Assembly (NCBI RefSeq): GCF_001399975.1 | Contig: NZ_LKBD01000030.1 | Location: 1-58,418, forward strand | Source of the DNA: Pseudoalteromonas sp. P1-9 | Lineage (GTDB): Bacteria; Pseudomonadota; Gammaproteobacteria; Enterobacterales; Alteromonadaceae | Length of the DNA stretch: 58,418 nucleotides | Direction: 5' to 3' | Shown: one piece after another, positions 46,187 to 54,217 of the stretch | How positions within the stretch are numbered: the stretch's first letter is position 1 | Layout: the number at the start of each line of letters is the position of its first letter | The notes under the pieces: model-generated | The model's input: only the letters and a program-made list of their open reading frames with translations | What the model was told of the DNA's origin: nothing | Databases searched by the model: none | Translations under genes and position numbers: made by a program

Positions 46187-46898
46187 AATAATAATTGTTG
46201 ATGACGAACGTCTTGCTCGCAGTGAATTAAAGCGCCTACTATCAAAACATAGCCAAATTGAAATTGTCGATGAGGCTAAAAATGCCGAAGAAGCGAGTGA
46301 AAAAATCGCTGAACATAAGCCGGATGCAATCTTCCTAGATATTCATATGCCTGGCGCAACCGGTTTAGAGCTTGCAGAATCACTCGGTGATGATGTGAAT
46401 ATTATCTTCTGTACTGCTTACGACCAGTTTGCCGTAGAAGCGTTCTCACTAAATGCGATGGACTATCTTGTAAAACCAGTAAATCCTGCTCGATTAGCCG
46501 AAAGCATTGAGAAGTTAGAAAAGCGCCTCGAGCAAAGTGCTTCTGAAAGTGGCCTACCTGATGACCACAAACTTATGGTGAAGTACGGCGAAACCATGCG
46601 CATTATTGAACTAAAAGAAATTATTCGTTTTGAGTCAATAGGTAATCATGCAGCAATTTATACACCGCACGGTAAAGCGTACTTACACAGCTCGCTCAAC
46701 AAGATCGAAGCAAAATTAGACGAAAGACATTATTTCCGTGCCAGTCGTTCAGACATTATTCGCCTAGATGCAATTGAAAGTATGGAACAGGCAATTAGCT
46801 ATGGCTTAACAGCGACGCTAAGTAATGGTCAAACGGTTGAAATCTCGCGCAGACAAGCAACGAAATTAAGACAGCTACTTGAATTTACGCAGCTGTAA
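46176..46898 (+). CDS. LytTR-family response regulator
   Basis: 240 residues. Receiver domain with D9/D10, phospho-acceptor D55 (FLDIHMPG), T80 and K100 (DYLVKP), then a LytTR DNA-binding domain (about 135-238) with VKYGETMRIIELKEIIRFES and HYFRASRSDIIRLDAI. LytTR proteins bind DNA through beta strands at direct repeats. Its start lies within the end of the third kinase gene (11 bp overlap), so it is translationally coupled to that fragment. The targets are unknown. Confidence 0.93.
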   Translation: MSIRIIIVDDERLARSELKRLLSKHSQIEIVDEAKNAEEASEKIAEHKPDAIFLDIHMPGATGLELAESLGDDVNIIFCTAYDQFAVEAFSLNAMDYLVKPVNPARLAESIEKLEKRLEQSASESGLPDDHKLMVKYGETMRIIELKEIIRFESIGNHAAIYTPHGKAYLHSSLNKIEAKLDERHYFRASRSDIIRLDAIESMEQAISYGLTATLSNGQTVEISRRQATKLRQLLEFTQL

Positions 46899-46900
46899 AA

Positions 46901-46937
46901 GCTTTCAGCTTTCAGCTTTCAGCTTTCAGCTTTCAGC
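46901..46937. repeat. Heptanucleotide tandem repeat (GCTTTCA, five copies)
   Basis: Five perfect copies of GCTTTCA fill 46901-46935, followed by GC. The array starts 2 bp after the LytTR regulator stop codon and is followed by a terminator hairpin that also ends in AGCTTT. A copy-number change here would alter the mRNA 3' end but not the protein. Confidence 0.9.
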
Positions 46938-46944
46938 AAAATTA

Positions 46945-46979
46945 AAAGCTAAGAGTGTCGATTCAGCACTCTTAGCTTT
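46945..46979. terminator. Bidirectional terminator between the LytTR regulator and the diguanylate cyclase
   Basis: A 13-bp perfect stem (46945-46957 with 46967-46979), nine-base loop. On minus it is followed by TTTTAATTTT; on plus the T run is short. Confidence 0.75.
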
Positions 46980-46996
46980 ACGCTTAAAACGTTTCT

Positions 46997-48229
46997 TTAT
47001 TGGTGAATAACCACCTGATTTCGGCCACCACCTTTCGCATCATAAAGTGCCACATCGGCGCGATTAATAAGCTCAGACAGTTCTTCATCTTGCTGTAATT
47101 GAGCAACACCTGCACTGATAGACAAACTAATAAACTGCCCCGCCGCTTCAACCTGCATATTTGTTAATGAAAAACGCAATTCGTCAAGTTTTTCAAATGC
47201 TGCATCCTGATCTTCACCACTAAACAACACGGCAAATTCTTCCCCACCAAGACGTGCCATCAGCGCATCACCAAATTGCTCTGTTAACTTATTTGATAAA
47301 AAGCTCAACACTTCATCACCAGCTTGGTGTCCATAAGTATCGTTTATTTGCTTGAAGTGATCGATATCAATTACAGCAATACTTAATAACGATTGTTCAG
47401 TGATGATTTTCTCTGACGCTTTATAGAAATAACGACGATTATAAAGCCCTGTAAGGTAGTCTTTGTTCGCTGAATCTTTAATGGTCTCTATCAGATTGAG
47501 CTGCTCCATGGTCATCATTACACGACAATGGAACTCTTCTGGTGCGAACGGTTTTGTTAAAAAATCATTTGCGCCATGCTTAATAAACTTGGCTGATAAA
47601 CTTTGACTACCAGAACCTGAAATACCAATAATACCTAAACTATCACGGCCTCGTTTTGAACGAATGCTTTTTACTAATTCAAAACCATCTTTCTTCGGCA
47701 TTGCATAGTCTGTGAGTAGTAACTTAATACTCTCATCAGCTAATAGCTTTTGATACGCTTGATCACCATCTTCAGCCTCTTCAACATGGTACAATAATCG
47801 CTCTAAGTTTTGTCGCATCATAGTACGACTCGTTTGCGAATCATCGGCAACCAATACTTTAGTTCCTTGATTGCCTAATAACTGTGCCAACTGCTTTACA
47901 GCATAAATATAAGAATCACGGTTTTCTTTTAATACGTAATCCACCACGCCCATTTCAAGCATTTGCTGACGCTTAAACTCATCAATACTGCCAGTTAAAA
48001 CAAGCGTTGGAATACCACAACGCAAGGTCAGCGTTGCTACTTCACCATTGCTCGCATCAGGTAAATTTAAATCCACCAGCGCTAAGGTATACTTGTTATT
48101 TTTCATGAGCCCAGCCGACTCTCTCAGCGATGCGGCAAAATCAACGGGAACAGATAAATACTGCGCGACTAGATGGCGCAATACTTGTTGCACCATTTTG
48201 CTATCTTCAACGATCAGAATTCGTTGCAT
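46997..48229 (-). CDS. Diguanylate cyclase with two receiver domains (PleD-like)
   Basis: 410 residues. First receiver 1-120 (D9, D53 in LVDLNLPD, K101), second receiver about 124-240 (D129/D130, D174 in LLTDYAMP, K227), then GGDEF from about 250, with GGEEF at 328-332. The signature is intact, so it should make c-di-GMP. The RxxD inhibitory site normally just before the motif reads QFGD, so product inhibition at that site is probably absent. It is a single gene, and a PilZ c-di-GMP receptor is encoded later in the window. It starts MQRILIVEDSKM. Confidence 0.92.
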   Translation of the reverse strand: MQRILIVEDSKMVQQVLRHLVAQYLSVPVDFAASLRESAGLMKNNKYTLALVDLNLPDASNGEVATLTLRCGIPTLVLTGSIDEFKRQQMLEMGVVDYVLKENRDSYIYAVKQLAQLLGNQGTKVLVADDSQTSRTMMRQNLERLLYHVEEAEDGDQAYQKLLADESIKLLLTDYAMPKKDGFELVKSIRSKRGRDSLGIIGISGSGSQSLSAKFIKHGANDFLTKPFAPEEFHCRVMMTMEQLNLIETIKDSANKDYLTGLYNRRYFYKASEKIITEQSLLSIAVIDIDHFKQINDTYGHQAGDEVLSFLSNKLTEQFGDALMARLGGEEFAVLFSGEDQDAAFEKLDELRFSLTNMQVEAAGQFISLSISAGVAQLQQDEELSELINRADVALYDAKGGGRNQVVIHQ

Positions 48230-48304
48230 TGTTACACTCCAACTAAGCTTTTCTTACCTGCACGCAGGCTTATTATTGTGGTCCTGTTATACCACATAAC
48301 CATT

Positions 48305-48334
48305 AAAAAAAGGGAAACAAACGTTCCCCTTTTT
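48305..48334 (-). terminator. Rho-independent terminator after the DUF2189 gene
   Basis: GGGGAAC/GTTTCCC-type stem flanked by A and T runs, with seven T residues on minus, 17 bp past the stop at 48351. Confidence 0.75.
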
Positions 48335-48350
48335 AAATAACCAACCCTAT

Positions 48351-49130
48351 TTACTCGTAACCGCGAGGGCCTTTGTGTTTTATGATGGCAATATATCCAT
48401 GCCAGCTTGCATAGCTAAGCAGCGGCATTATTACAATAAACCCTGTTGCGCCAGTTAAAAAACCTAATGCCACCAAAGCAACAATACAAAACGCCCAAAC
48501 AATCATTGCACCGATATTTTCTTTTACTGCATGTATCGACGACACCACAGCTGTCATAATATCGACTCGGCGTTCCATCATTATTTGCGGTGTAAACGCT
48601 GAAATAGCAAATACACTGCCGAGCATAACTGCACCAATTAACGACCCTAAGGTTAAAAAGGCCGAGAGCTCGTCAAATGTAGGGTTAACACTATTTGGAT
48701 ACAAAGCATGTACTAGAGCTGCTAAACGCATCCAAATAATCATAATCACCATTAACAGCACCGCAAAACCCCACTCGCCAACTGGGTTTCGAAACATTGA
48801 CCTTAAACTATGGCTTAGTGTTGGTTTGTGCTGTTTTTCCAGTTCCCACGCAATATCGTATAAGCCAACAGCAAAAGCCGGCCCAATTAGGGCAAATGCC
48901 ACGGTGGCGGGTAAAATTACAAGATGGGTACCTGATTGATAGACAAAATATAAAATCGCGACAGGAATAATACTAAACACAACACCATAAAATAGGCTCA
49001 AAATTGGCGCACTCGCCATATCTTTAAAACCAAGGGCAAGCCAATGCAGAGGGGCAAATAGTCCAACCTTATTGCACTCTAAACATCTGGCAAAAGTCGC
49101 ATGCTTATCTGCTACTGGAGTTTGAGGCAT
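48351..49130 (-). CDS. DUF2189-type integral membrane protein
   Basis: 259 residues from MPQTPVADKHATFARCLEC. AAGGAG lies 7 bp upstream of this ATG, so I prefer it over a start 12 codons earlier. About six hydrophobic helices follow an N-terminal soluble stretch with a CxxC pair (ARCLECNKVG). The blocks LGFKDMASAPILSLFYGV and GPAFAVGLYDIAWELEKQ match DUF2189. Function unknown. It is monocistronic with its own terminator. Confidence 0.8.
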   Translation of the reverse strand: MPQTPVADKHATFARCLECNKVGLFAPLHWLALGFKDMASAPILSLFYGVVFSIIPVAILYFVYQSGTHLVILPATVAFALIGPAFAVGLYDIAWELEKQHKPTLSHSLRSMFRNPVGEWGFAVLLMVIMIIWMRLAALVHALYPNSVNPTFDELSAFLTLGSLIGAVMLGSVFAISAFTPQIMMERRVDIMTAVVSSIHAVKENIGAMIVWAFCIVALVALGFLTGATGFIVIMPLLSYASWHGYIAIIKHKGPRGYE

Positions 49131-49451
49131 AACTTTCTCCTTAATTGAATCAGTTAGCGGTGACAATATCGCTCATAGTTACTGTACGTATCGATACAAA
49201 CAATGGGTTTGTTTTTTTGCTTTAACTATTTAGTGGCGTTTTAAATACAAAGCTTATTGCGCTGTAAAAACGGCTTATAAGTAAAAAGTCAAAGTGCATC
49301 ATTGTTTTATATCCGTCATTAATCAGTATAGGGTAGATTTAGTAATTCAACGAAAAAATGCCTATATTGGTCTCACTCTCTTTGACCGCACAAGCAAAAA
49401 TTAAGTAGTCTGCTTGCTAACTAAATCCACATGTTTAACAACAGGGCCAAC
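49131..49451. other. Intergenic region between divergent DUF2189 and S10 peptidase genes
   Basis: It must hold both promoters. I see AT-rich sequence with several TATA-like hexamers but no confident -35/-10 pair, RNA gene or repeat. Confidence 0.4.
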
Positions 49452-50951
49452 ATGAAAAAGCTTATTCAGTTAGTTGTTTTTTCAGCGCTTGTGATAGCCT
49501 ATCAATCACAAGCCACTGATAGAAAAATAACAATCGACAGTAAACAAACCTCTAATCACCAAGTAAAAATCTTAGGTAACAAGGTTAAGTACAGTGCAAC
49601 AATTGGCACGCAACCGGTGTGGGATGAGCAAGGTAACGCGATTGCCAGTTTGCATTACACGTATTATCAAAAGTCAGGTGTGAAAGACTATGGCAAACGC
49701 CCATTACTGATTTCGTTTAATGGTGGACCAGGTTCAGCTTCGGTTTGGATGCACCTTGCTTACACAGGCCCGAAAATCTTAAATATTGATGACGAAGGCT
49801 ACCCAGTTCAACCTTATGGCGTTAAAAGTAACCCTTACTCTGTGCTTGATGTCGCTGATATAGTCTACGTTAACCCAGTAAACACAGGTTACTCGCGTGT
49901 TCTTGAAAATGACAAAGGTGAACTGCCAAGTAAAGATAAACAAAAAGAGTTATTTTTTGGTGTTAATGCCGATATTAAATACCTAGCGGATTGGATTAAT
50001 ACCTTTGTAACACGCAACAATCGCTGGTTATCACCAAAGTTTCTAATTGGTGAAAGTTACGGTACAACACGTGTTTCTGGTCTTGCGCTTGAATTGCAAA
50101 ATCGCCAATGGATGTACCTAAATGGCGTAATATTAGTATCACCTACTGAAATTGGCATTAAACGCGAAGGCCCAGTTGAAGCCGCTAATCGTATTCCTTA
50201 CTTTGCCGCAACGGCTTGGTATCACAACAAGTTAAATGCGAAATATCAAAACATGCCACTAACAACGTTTTTAGCCGAAGTTGAAGACTTTACAATCAAT
50301 AAAGCAATTCCTGCAATTAGCAAAGGTGGTTTTATTAATATTGATGAAAAACAACAAATTGCGGCAACTATCGCTAAATACACGGCACTGAGCGAAACCT
50401 TTGTACTACGCAATAATCTTGATATTCCTAATGCCGCGTTTTGGAAAGAATTACTGCGCGAAGACGGTTTTACTGTGGGTCGTTTAGATTCACGTTATAA
50501 AGGCATCGATAAGCGTGATGCAGGTAGTCGCCCTGATTATTGGGCTGAATTAACCTCATGGTTGCACTCATTCACACCGGCAATTAATTACTACCTACAA
50601 CAAGAGCTCGGCTATAAAACAGATCTAAAATACAACATGTTTGGCTCAGTTCACCCGTGGGATCGCAGCGATAATAAAACCGGCGAGAATTTGCGCTTAG
50701 CAATGGCGCAAAACCCATATTTAAATGTAATGGTGCAATCGGGTTATTTTGATGGCGCAACAAATTACTTTGATGCCAAGTACACAATGTGGCAACTTGA
50801 CCCAAGTGGTAAAATGCGTGAACGCTTGAGCTTTAAAGGCTACGAAAGCGGGCACATGATGTACCTTCGTCGCGCTGATTTAGAAACATCAAACCAAGAT
50901 GTACGCGAGTTTATTTTAAACTCCCTGCCATCAGGTCCAGCTAAGTACTAA
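49452..50951 (+). CDS. Exported serine carboxypeptidase, peptidase family S10
   Basis: 499 residues from MKKLIQLVVFSALVIAYQSQA, a cleavable signal peptide (about 1-21). AGGG lies upstream of this ATG. The S10 fold is shown by the oxyanion motif FNGGPGSASVWMH, nucleophile S202 in IGESYGTTR, and candidate Asp434 (SGYFDGATN) and His468 (ESGHMM), in the right order for the Ser-Asp-His triad. Such enzymes trim C-terminal residues from peptides at low pH in plants and yeast; bacterial homologues are common in marine proteolytic species. It is monocistronic with a terminator after the stop. Confidence 0.9.
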   Translation: MKKLIQLVVFSALVIAYQSQATDRKITIDSKQTSNHQVKILGNKVKYSATIGTQPVWDEQGNAIASLHYTYYQKSGVKDYGKRPLLISFNGGPGSASVWMHLAYTGPKILNIDDEGYPVQPYGVKSNPYSVLDVADIVYVNPVNTGYSRVLENDKGELPSKDKQKELFFGVNADIKYLADWINTFVTRNNRWLSPKFLIGESYGTTRVSGLALELQNRQWMYLNGVILVSPTEIGIKREGPVEAANRIPYFAATAWYHNKLNAKYQNMPLTTFLAEVEDFTINKAIPAISKGGFINIDEKQQIAATIAKYTALSETFVLRNNLDIPNAAFWKELLREDGFTVGRLDSRYKGIDKRDAGSRPDYWAELTSWLHSFTPAINYYLQQELGYKTDLKYNMFGSVHPWDRSDNKTGENLRLAMAQNPYLNVMVQSGYFDGATNYFDAKYTMWQLDPSGKMRERLSFKGYESGHMMYLRRADLETSNQDVREFILNSLPSGPAKY

Positions 50952-50958
50952 TCACATT

Positions 50959-50985
50959 AAAAAGCAGCAGTTCTTGCTGCTTTTT
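50959..50985 (+). terminator. Rho-independent terminator after the S10 peptidase
   Basis: AAAAAGCAGCA-N5-TGCTGCTTTTT stem-loop ending in a T run, 7 bp past the stop codon. Confidence 0.9.
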
Positions 50986-51012
50986 AACTTTGCAAAAAAG
51001 CTTTTAACAACT

Positions 51013-51049
51013 ATATACTTAGCAAAACAATTAATTTTGCTAAGTATAT
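51013..51049. promoter_or_regulatory. Perfect 15-bp inverted repeat overlapping a start codon
   Basis: ATATACTTAGCAAAA (51013-51027), a seven-base spacer, and its exact complement (51035-51049). The last two bases are the A and T of the ATG at 51048, so an RNA hairpin would bury the start codon and the weak upstream TAAG. It could also be a DNA operator. Confidence 0.75.
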
Positions 51050-51572
51050 GAGCTATCGCATTCAATTCGCCCAATTAAGTAACAATGTCACCACCGAACA
51101 GGCGAAAACAATCTTAACAACAAAATTAAAACTGTCTGATGCAAAAGCTACACAGTTTCTTGCGGGCAAGCTCATTTTTAGTCCTATCTCGCAAGACAAA
51201 GCAATAAAACAGCAAAAAACATTCTCTGCGCTCGGCATTAAAGTCAAAATAGTCAATGCAAACAAAGCGCAAACACAAGAACCTGAGCACGATGTCGACC
51301 AGCGCATTTTGGCTGCCCTTGACTATATAACCACATCAATTATTCGCCTTGAAGAAAAAGTCGATGACTTAGCTCGGCTGCAACAAGAACAAAATGGTGA
51401 AATCGACTTAGAGCTTGAAAACAATAATTGGGGCGAAGAGCTTGAGTTTGATGAAACCGTTGAATCAAGTAACAAACCAAAAAATATCAATTGGCTGTTC
51501 TTTGCTTTAATTGCCATTTTACTGTCTTTACTCGGTGTAATTGTCGCATTTCCTAATCTACTGCCCTTTTAA
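51048..51572 (+). CDS. Tail-anchored protein of unknown function
   Basis: 174 residues. The N-terminal 70 residues are a small alpha/beta domain (MSYRIQFAQLSNNV, AKATQFLAGKLIFSPISQ, KTFSALGIKVKIVN). From memory, this resembles a short domain at the N-terminus of assorted proteobacterial membrane proteins. A coiled-coil helix (about 82-112), an acidic stretch (ENNNWGEELEFDE) and a single C-terminal helix (about 148-170) follow, with the bulk predicted to be cytoplasmic. It lies 15 bp before fau, so it is probably in one operon with fau, rpiA and serA. Not ZapA-like. Start is inside the palindrome at 51013-51049. Confidence 0.75.
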   Translation: MSYRIQFAQLSNNVTTEQAKTILTTKLKLSDAKATQFLAGKLIFSPISQDKAIKQQKTFSALGIKVKIVNANKAQTQEPEHDVDQRILAALDYITTSIIRLEEKVDDLARLQQEQNGEIDLELENNNWGEELEFDETVESSNKPKNINWLFFALIAILLSLLGVIVAFPNLLPF

Positions 51573-51587
51573 TATTTAAATATTGCT

Positions 51588-52169
51588 ATGGAACGTCAAA
51601 ATATTCGCAAGTTAATGCGAGAACGTCGCGCTCAACTTTCAGAAATTGAACAACGTGAAGCCGCGAAAAAAATTAACGTGAACATTTTTCAACACTTTAA
51701 AAACGCCAGTATACGCCGAGTTGGGATCTACTTATCAAACGACAGCGAAATTGATACCTCATTGATAATTGAGGAATTATGGCGTAAAAACATCAAAGTT
51801 TACCTACCTGTACTACACCCCTTTTGCCACGGTTACTTACTCTTTCAAAGGTATGAGAAAAATTCACCCATGACGCCAAATCGCTATGGTATCTTGGAAC
51901 CCAAGTTAAATTGTAGTCAGGTTTGTTTGGTTGAAGACTTAGATGTGCTCTGCACACCACTTGTCGCTTTTGACCAACAAGGTAACCGCCTTGGTATGGG
52001 TGGCGGCTATTATGATCGTACGCTCGCTAAATATTATCGCGAACAACGTACCAAGCCCGAAATAATCGGCCTTGCCCATGATTGCCAACACATTGACCAA
52101 TTACCGATTGAAAGTTGGGATGTACCACTGAAAACCATAGTAACGCCAAAAAAGTGTTATTTATGGTAA
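51588..52169 (+). CDS. fau: 5-formyltetrahydrofolate cyclo-ligase
   Basis: 193 residues. The basic N-terminus (IRKLMRERRAQLSEIE), the substrate loop ILEPK and the ATP/Mg motif RLGMGGGYYDRTL are those of the YgfA/MTHFS family. It converts 5-formyl-THF to 5,10-methenyl-THF using ATP, clearing an inhibitor of folate enzymes. In many gammaproteobacteria the 6S RNA gene lies directly upstream of this gene. Here only 15 bp separate it from the preceding CDS, so that RNA is not at this site. Confidence 0.92.
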   Translation: MERQNIRKLMRERRAQLSEIEQREAAKKINVNIFQHFKNASIRRVGIYLSNDSEIDTSLIIEELWRKNIKVYLPVLHPFCHGYLLFQRYEKNSPMTPNRYGILEPKLNCSQVCLVEDLDVLCTPLVAFDQQGNRLGMGGGYYDRTLAKYYREQRTKPEIIGLAHDCQHIDQLPIESWDVPLKTIVTPKKCYLW

Positions 52170-52237
52170 GCATGTAAGGTGCAACTAGGTATAATACTTA
52201 CAACTCTAAAATCCGTTCAAACATTAGGCCTTTACCT

Positions 52238-52894
52238 ATGACTCAAGATGAAATGAAAAAAGCAGCTGCATGGGCAGCACTGGAATACGTTGAAAAAGAC
52301 AGCATCGTTGGTGTTGGCACAGGTTCAACGGTTAACCACTTTATTGATGCACTTGCGAGCATTAAAGATGACATTCGCGGTGCAGTTTCAAGTTCAGAAG
52401 CCTCAACTGAAAAGTTAAAAGCACTCGGTATTGAGATTTTTGAATTGAACGATGTAGATAGTTTAAGTGTGTATGTTGATGGCGCAGATGAAATCAACTC
52501 ACTTAACGAAATGATCAAAGGTGGCGGTGCCGCGTTAACACGTGAAAAAATCGTAGCAGCAGTTGCTAAACAGTTTGTTTGTATTGTTGATGAAACAAAG
52601 CTTGTTGATGTACTTGGTAACTTCCCATTACCGGTTGAAGTCATTCCAATGGCACGCAGCTATGTTGCACGAGAATTAGTACACCTTGGTGGTGACCCTG
52701 TTTATCGCGAAGGCGTTATCACAGATAACGGCAATGTCATTTTAGACGTGCACAATATGCATATCGACAACGCCAAACAAACTGAACAAAAAATAAATCA
52801 AATTGTTGGTGTAGTAACCAATGGTTTATTTGCCGAGCGCGGCGCAAACACAGTGATTGTAGGTACACCACAAGGACCTAAAACGCTGAAGTAA
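52238..52894 (+). CDS. rpiA: Ribose-5-phosphate isomerase A
   Basis: 218 residues, the family length. Sequence blocks [15 protein letters not shown] (phosphate loop), YVDGADEIN and [15 protein letters not shown] carry the catalytic Asp, Glu and Lys. It interconverts ribose-5-phosphate and ribulose-5-phosphate in the pentose phosphate pathway. It sits between fau and serA, the same three-gene grouping found in Vibrio and (reordered) in E. coli. The gap to serA is 15 bp. Confidence 0.97.
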   Translation: MTQDEMKKAAAWAALEYVEKDSIVGVGTGSTVNHFIDALASIKDDIRGAVSSSEASTEKLKALGIEIFELNDVDSLSVYVDGADEINSLNEMIKGGGAALTREKIVAAVAKQFVCIVDETKLVDVLGNFPLPVEVIPMARSYVARELVHLGGDPVYREGVITDNGNVILDVHNMHIDNAKQTEQKINQIVGVVTNGLFAERGANTVIVGTPQGPKTLK

Positions 52895-52909
52895 TATTTA
52901 GGAAAGGTT

Positions 52910-54139
52910 ATGAGCAAGGTATCGTTAGCAAAAGACAAAATTAAAATTTTACTGCTTGAAGGCGTGCACCAAAGTGCCGTTGAAACACTTAAGCGTAATG
53001 GTTACACCAATATTGATTATGTTAAAACGTCCTTGCCTGAGCCTGAACTGATCGAGCGTTTACGCGATGCACATTTCGTTGGTATTCGCTCACGTACTCA
53101 CTTAACTGAAGCTGTACTTGAACAAGCAGATAAACTGGTTGCGATTGGCTGTTTTTGCATTGGTACCAATCAAGTGTCACTGGATGCAGCACAGAAATTT
53201 GGCATTCCAGTATTCAATGCACCGTTCTCAAATACACGTTCAGTAGCTGAATTAGTACTCGGTGAAATTTTACTGCTATTACGCGGTATTCCTGAGAAGA
53301 ACGCCAAAGCACATCGCGGTGAATGGCAAAAATCAGCTGCAGGTTCATTTGAAGCACGTGGTAAAACTTTAGGTATTATCGGTTACGGCCACATTGGTAC
53401 ACAGCTAAGCATTATGGCTGAAAACATCGGCATGAAAGTACAGTTCTTCGATATTGAAGATAAGCTGGTACTTGGTAATGCGACGCAAGTACAAAATTTA
53501 ACGCAGTTATTGCAAACATCCGATGTAATCAGCTTACACGTACCAGAAACGGCGCAAACCAAAAACCTAATTGGTGCTGCAGAACTAGAAGTTATGAAAC
53601 AGGGCGCCATTTTAATCAACGCGTCACGCGGTACGGTAGTGGATATTGATGCGCTTGCCAGCAGCTTGCAAGAAAAGAAAATCGCCGGTGCAGCTATTGA
53701 CGTATTCCCGGTAGAGCCAAAAGGTAACGACGAAGAGTTTGTTTCACCACTGCGCGAATTTGACAACGTGATTCTAACGCCACACATTGGTGGTTCAACC
53801 CAAGAAGCACAAGAAAATATTGGTGTTGAAGTAGCAGGTAAACTCGCTAAGTACTCAGACAACGGTTCAACGGTATCGGCTGTTAACTTCCCTGAAGTAT
53901 CGTTGCCAGAGCTGGCTAATCGCAGCCGCCTATTGCACATTCACCACAACCAACCAGGTGTACTAACGCAAATTAACCAAGCGTTTACCCAACACGGTAT
54001 TAATATCGCAGCGCAATACCTGCAAACAAACGAAACCATTGGTTATGTGGTAATTGATGTAGAAACAGATCATTCAGAAGTGGCATTAAAAGAGCTACGT
54101 GCCATCGACGGTACAATTCGCGCACGTATTCTTCACTAA
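52910..54139 (+). CDS. serA: D-3-phosphoglycerate dehydrogenase
   Basis: 409 residues, the E. coli-type SerA length. NAD motif IGYGHIGTQ, catalytic Arg in INASRGTVVD, Glu in VFPVEP and the His in LTPHIGGSTQEAQENI, followed by a C-terminal ACT domain (about 335-409, LHIHHNQPGVLTQINQ) that binds the feedback inhibitor serine. It starts serine synthesis from 3-phosphoglycerate. AGGAAAGG lies before the start, and a strong terminator follows. Confidence 0.97.
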   Translation: MSKVSLAKDKIKILLLEGVHQSAVETLKRNGYTNIDYVKTSLPEPELIERLRDAHFVGIRSRTHLTEAVLEQADKLVAIGCFCIGTNQVSLDAAQKFGIPVFNAPFSNTRSVAELVLGEILLLLRGIPEKNAKAHRGEWQKSAAGSFEARGKTLGIIGYGHIGTQLSIMAENIGMKVQFFDIEDKLVLGNATQVQNLTQLLQTSDVISLHVPETAQTKNLIGAAELEVMKQGAILINASRGTVVDIDALASSLQEKKIAGAAIDVFPVEPKGNDEEFVSPLREFDNVILTPHIGGSTQEAQENIGVEVAGKLAKYSDNGSTVSAVNFPEVSLPELANRSRLLHIHHNQPGVLTQINQAFTQHGINIAAQYLQTNETIGYVVIDVETDHSEVALKELRAIDGTIRARILH

Positions 54140-54160
54140 TAGCCGCGTCAAAACAGCATA

Positions 54161-54187
54161 AAAAAAGCAGCGTTACGCTGCTTTTTT
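54161..54187. terminator. Bidirectional terminator between serA and radA
   Basis: A 12-bp perfect stem (54161-54172 with 54176-54187), TTA loop, with A and T runs on the two sides. It is 21 bp past serA and 30 bp past the radA stop. Confidence 0.92.
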
Positions 54188-54217
54188 TATATCTATAAAT
54201 ACACACATCAAAGTGAA

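Noticed and set aside
51573..51587. A 6S RNA gene upstream of fau.
   Set aside because: Only 15 bp are available, and the 96-bp space upstream of 51048 is filled by a terminator and the palindrome.
52243..53940. Minus-strand frames of 133 and 185 residues opposite rpiA and serA.
   Set aside because: Antisense shadows of highly conserved genes; no ribosome site or family match.
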